A stretch of DNA of 7,373 bases, from NCBI GenBank assembly GCA_035318785.1, contig DATHDZ010000131.1, forward strand, positions 1-7,373, written 5' to 3'. Positions 6,213 through 7,373 of the stretch are shown here, in pieces. The stretch's first letter is position 1. Every line of letters begins with the position of its first letter. The notes beneath the pieces were generated by a model. That model worked only from the letters and a program-made list of their open reading frames with translations, was not told the DNA's origin and did no database searches. Made by a program: the position numbers and the translations under genes. The DNA is from CAIYRG01 sp035318785 (GTDB taxonomy: Bacteria > Pseudomonadota > Alphaproteobacteria > Micropepsales > Micropepsaceae).

Positions 6213-7373
6213 TCAGAATCGCTTGTTCGTCCACGCGGCCATGTAATCGAACAGATTTTTCACCGTGTTGGAATATTGGCCCGGGGTGGTCTCGCAAGGC
6301 TTGCAGGGCGTATAGCCATGCAGCGCGCCTTCGATCACGACATAGTCCTTATCCTTGCTGGCGGACTTGTCGTAGATGATCTCTTGATCGCGGACGAAAT
6401 GATAGCCGCCCATGGCGGCGACCATGATCGGGATCTTGATCGACTGGACGGCGCAGGTGGTGGAATTGTTGCTGGAACAATCATCCAATCCATCGAGCGA
6501 GTTGGTCGATCGCATCGCGTTCGCGCTCAAGAAGGATTTGAAGTTGAAGACCTTCGTGCCCGTGTCGAAAGCGCGATTGGCCTTGGCCATACCGGGCTCC
6601 GGGACGGCGACGCTCTTCACGACCTGCGTCGCGATAGTCCCGTCATTCTTCAGCAATTTCTCGGGGCGCGCCGTGCTCATGAGCTCGGAGATATTGGGGT
6701 CCATGGCGATGAGGACGCCGTCGCCGCCGGCGCCCGCGCCGGGATTCCCGCCGGCCGGAATGATGACGATGTCATCGTCCGGATAGGGATAGTCTCCCTT
6801 TTTGATGCGCTCCTGCGCCGCAAGCACCCTCGCCAGCCGGTCGTTCATCGCTTTGGATTGGGCCGCATAATAGCGGGTCTGGAATTCCTTCGAATAACGC
6901 GACGCTCCCTTGGGGTTGAAGCCGTTCTTGGGGTCGAAGGGATCGAGCTCCGAGATGACCCTTATCTTGCCATCCTCCATCACCACCGACGGATTGAGAT
7001 CGCGCAAGGCCTGGACCGGATTTCCGGGGTGGGCATCGGCAAAGACGATGCCATCCACGGGTTTCAGACTGCCGACATTGTCGCCGCATTTCACGATTCT
7101 GGCGGGGTTCTGGCAGTACGCGACGCCATTCTCCGCAATCGCTTCGTAAAGGCTCATCAGCGGCGATCCGCCGCTATGGCCAAGCAGCACCACCTTGGTG
7201 ATGCCCGGCTGGCTGCGCGCGAATTCGACCGCCGCCTTCACGTCGAGCGGCGTTTCTTCCCAGCGGACGGCGGCCTCATTGTTGATGAAGCGCGTGTTGA
7301 AGCAGAGCACCATGAAGCCGCGCTTCGACAATTCCGTGCAGGCGATATTGTTCAAATTGTTCGCGGTGCGGTG
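6213..7373 (-). CDS. Alpha/beta hydrolase, 5' part beyond the window
   Basis: The reading frame enters from the right edge and gives 386 visible residues; the true start lies outside. The in-frame TTG at 7355 is not a plausible start because the hydrolase fold has already begun before it (RGFMVLCFNTR at visible residues 18-28 is a core strand). LLGHSGGSPL at 63-72 holds the GxSxG elbow with S67. EGALHGYTPC at 348-357 holds the likely catalytic H352, followed by a CKPC pair at 357-360. D329 in HFVRDQE is a possible acid. Between the elbow and the final strands lies a region of more than 200 residues, including a Gly-rich stretch near NPGAGAGGDG and a Cys-containing stretch DDCSSNNSTTC, larger than a usual cap. 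Export cannot be judged, but several Cys residues would suit disulfides in the periplasm. It precedes the MetX-like gene by 27 bp in a probable operon. I cannot name the family or substrate. Confidence 0.8.
   Translation of the reverse strand, partial: HRTANNLNNIACTELSKRGFMVLCFNTRFINNEAAVRWEETPLDVKAAVEFARSQPGITKVVLLGHSGGSPLMSLYEAIAENGVAYCQNPARIVKCGDNVGSLKPVDGIVFADAHPGNPVQALRDLNPSVVMEDGKIRVISELDPFDPKNGFNPKGASRYSKEFQTRYYAAQSKAMNDRLARVLAAQERIKKGDYPYPDDDIVIIPAGGNPGAGAGGDGVLIAMDPNISELMSTARPEKLLKNDGTIATQVVKSVAVPEPGMAKANRAFDTGTKVFNFKSFLSANAMRSTNSLDGLDDCSSNNSTTCAVQSIKIPIMVAAMGGYHFVRDQEIIYDKSASKDKDYVVIEGALHGYTPCKPCETTPGQYSNTVKNLFDYMAAWTNKRF

Overview
The window looks like a chromosomal segment from an alphaproteobacterium. 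The strongest clue is the HU-family protein, with an Ala/Lys-rich N-terminal tail and a GLGILQVRKRAAR...RNPATGEAI core of a form I know from Rhizobiales/Rhodospirillales-type HU proteins. GC-rich codon use fits. Genus cannot be read from the sequence. I see no rRNA or tRNA gene, CRISPR array, insertion sequence, integrase or attachment site.

Layout. Bases 1-648 hold no gene I can support. At 649-975 (+) lies an HU-like nucleoid protein, followed by a textbook intrinsic terminator (1046-1076). Facing it on the minus strand is a probable two-gene unit: an exported alpha/beta-hydrolase-like protein (3002->1674) and an exported GlcG/HbpS-family protein (1628->1128, probable TTG start). A 133-bp divergent intergenic region, with an 8+8 bp perfect inverted repeat over a candidate promoter, separates this unit from plus-strand genes for a TauD/TfdA-family Fe(II)/2-oxoglutarate dioxygenase (3136-3972) and a membrane-anchored or exported cyclase-family (kynurenine-formamidase-like) metal hydrolase (4052-5098). 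Converging on the latter with only 7 bp between stop codons is a second minus-strand pair: a large alpha/beta hydrolase cut off by the right edge (7373->6213) and an exported MetX-like alpha/beta hydrolase (6185->5106).

Together, everything after the HU gene looks like an accessory cluster of catabolic enzymes. There are three serine hydrolase-fold proteins, a metal-dependent cyclase/amidase-type hydrolase, a 2-oxoglutarate dioxygenase and a GlcG-like small-molecule-binding protein. Four of the six carry an N-terminal export or anchor sequence, which suggests work in the periplasm on esters, lactones or amides taken from outside. The dioxygenase is cytoplasmic and could oxidise a product. The substrate cannot be read from the sequence. 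No transporter, regulator or ring-cleavage gene is present to name the pathway. I did not find a clearly new defence, mobile or RNA-based system; the interest lies in the gene combination, the putative divergent operator and the variant active-site motif of the cyclase-family protein.
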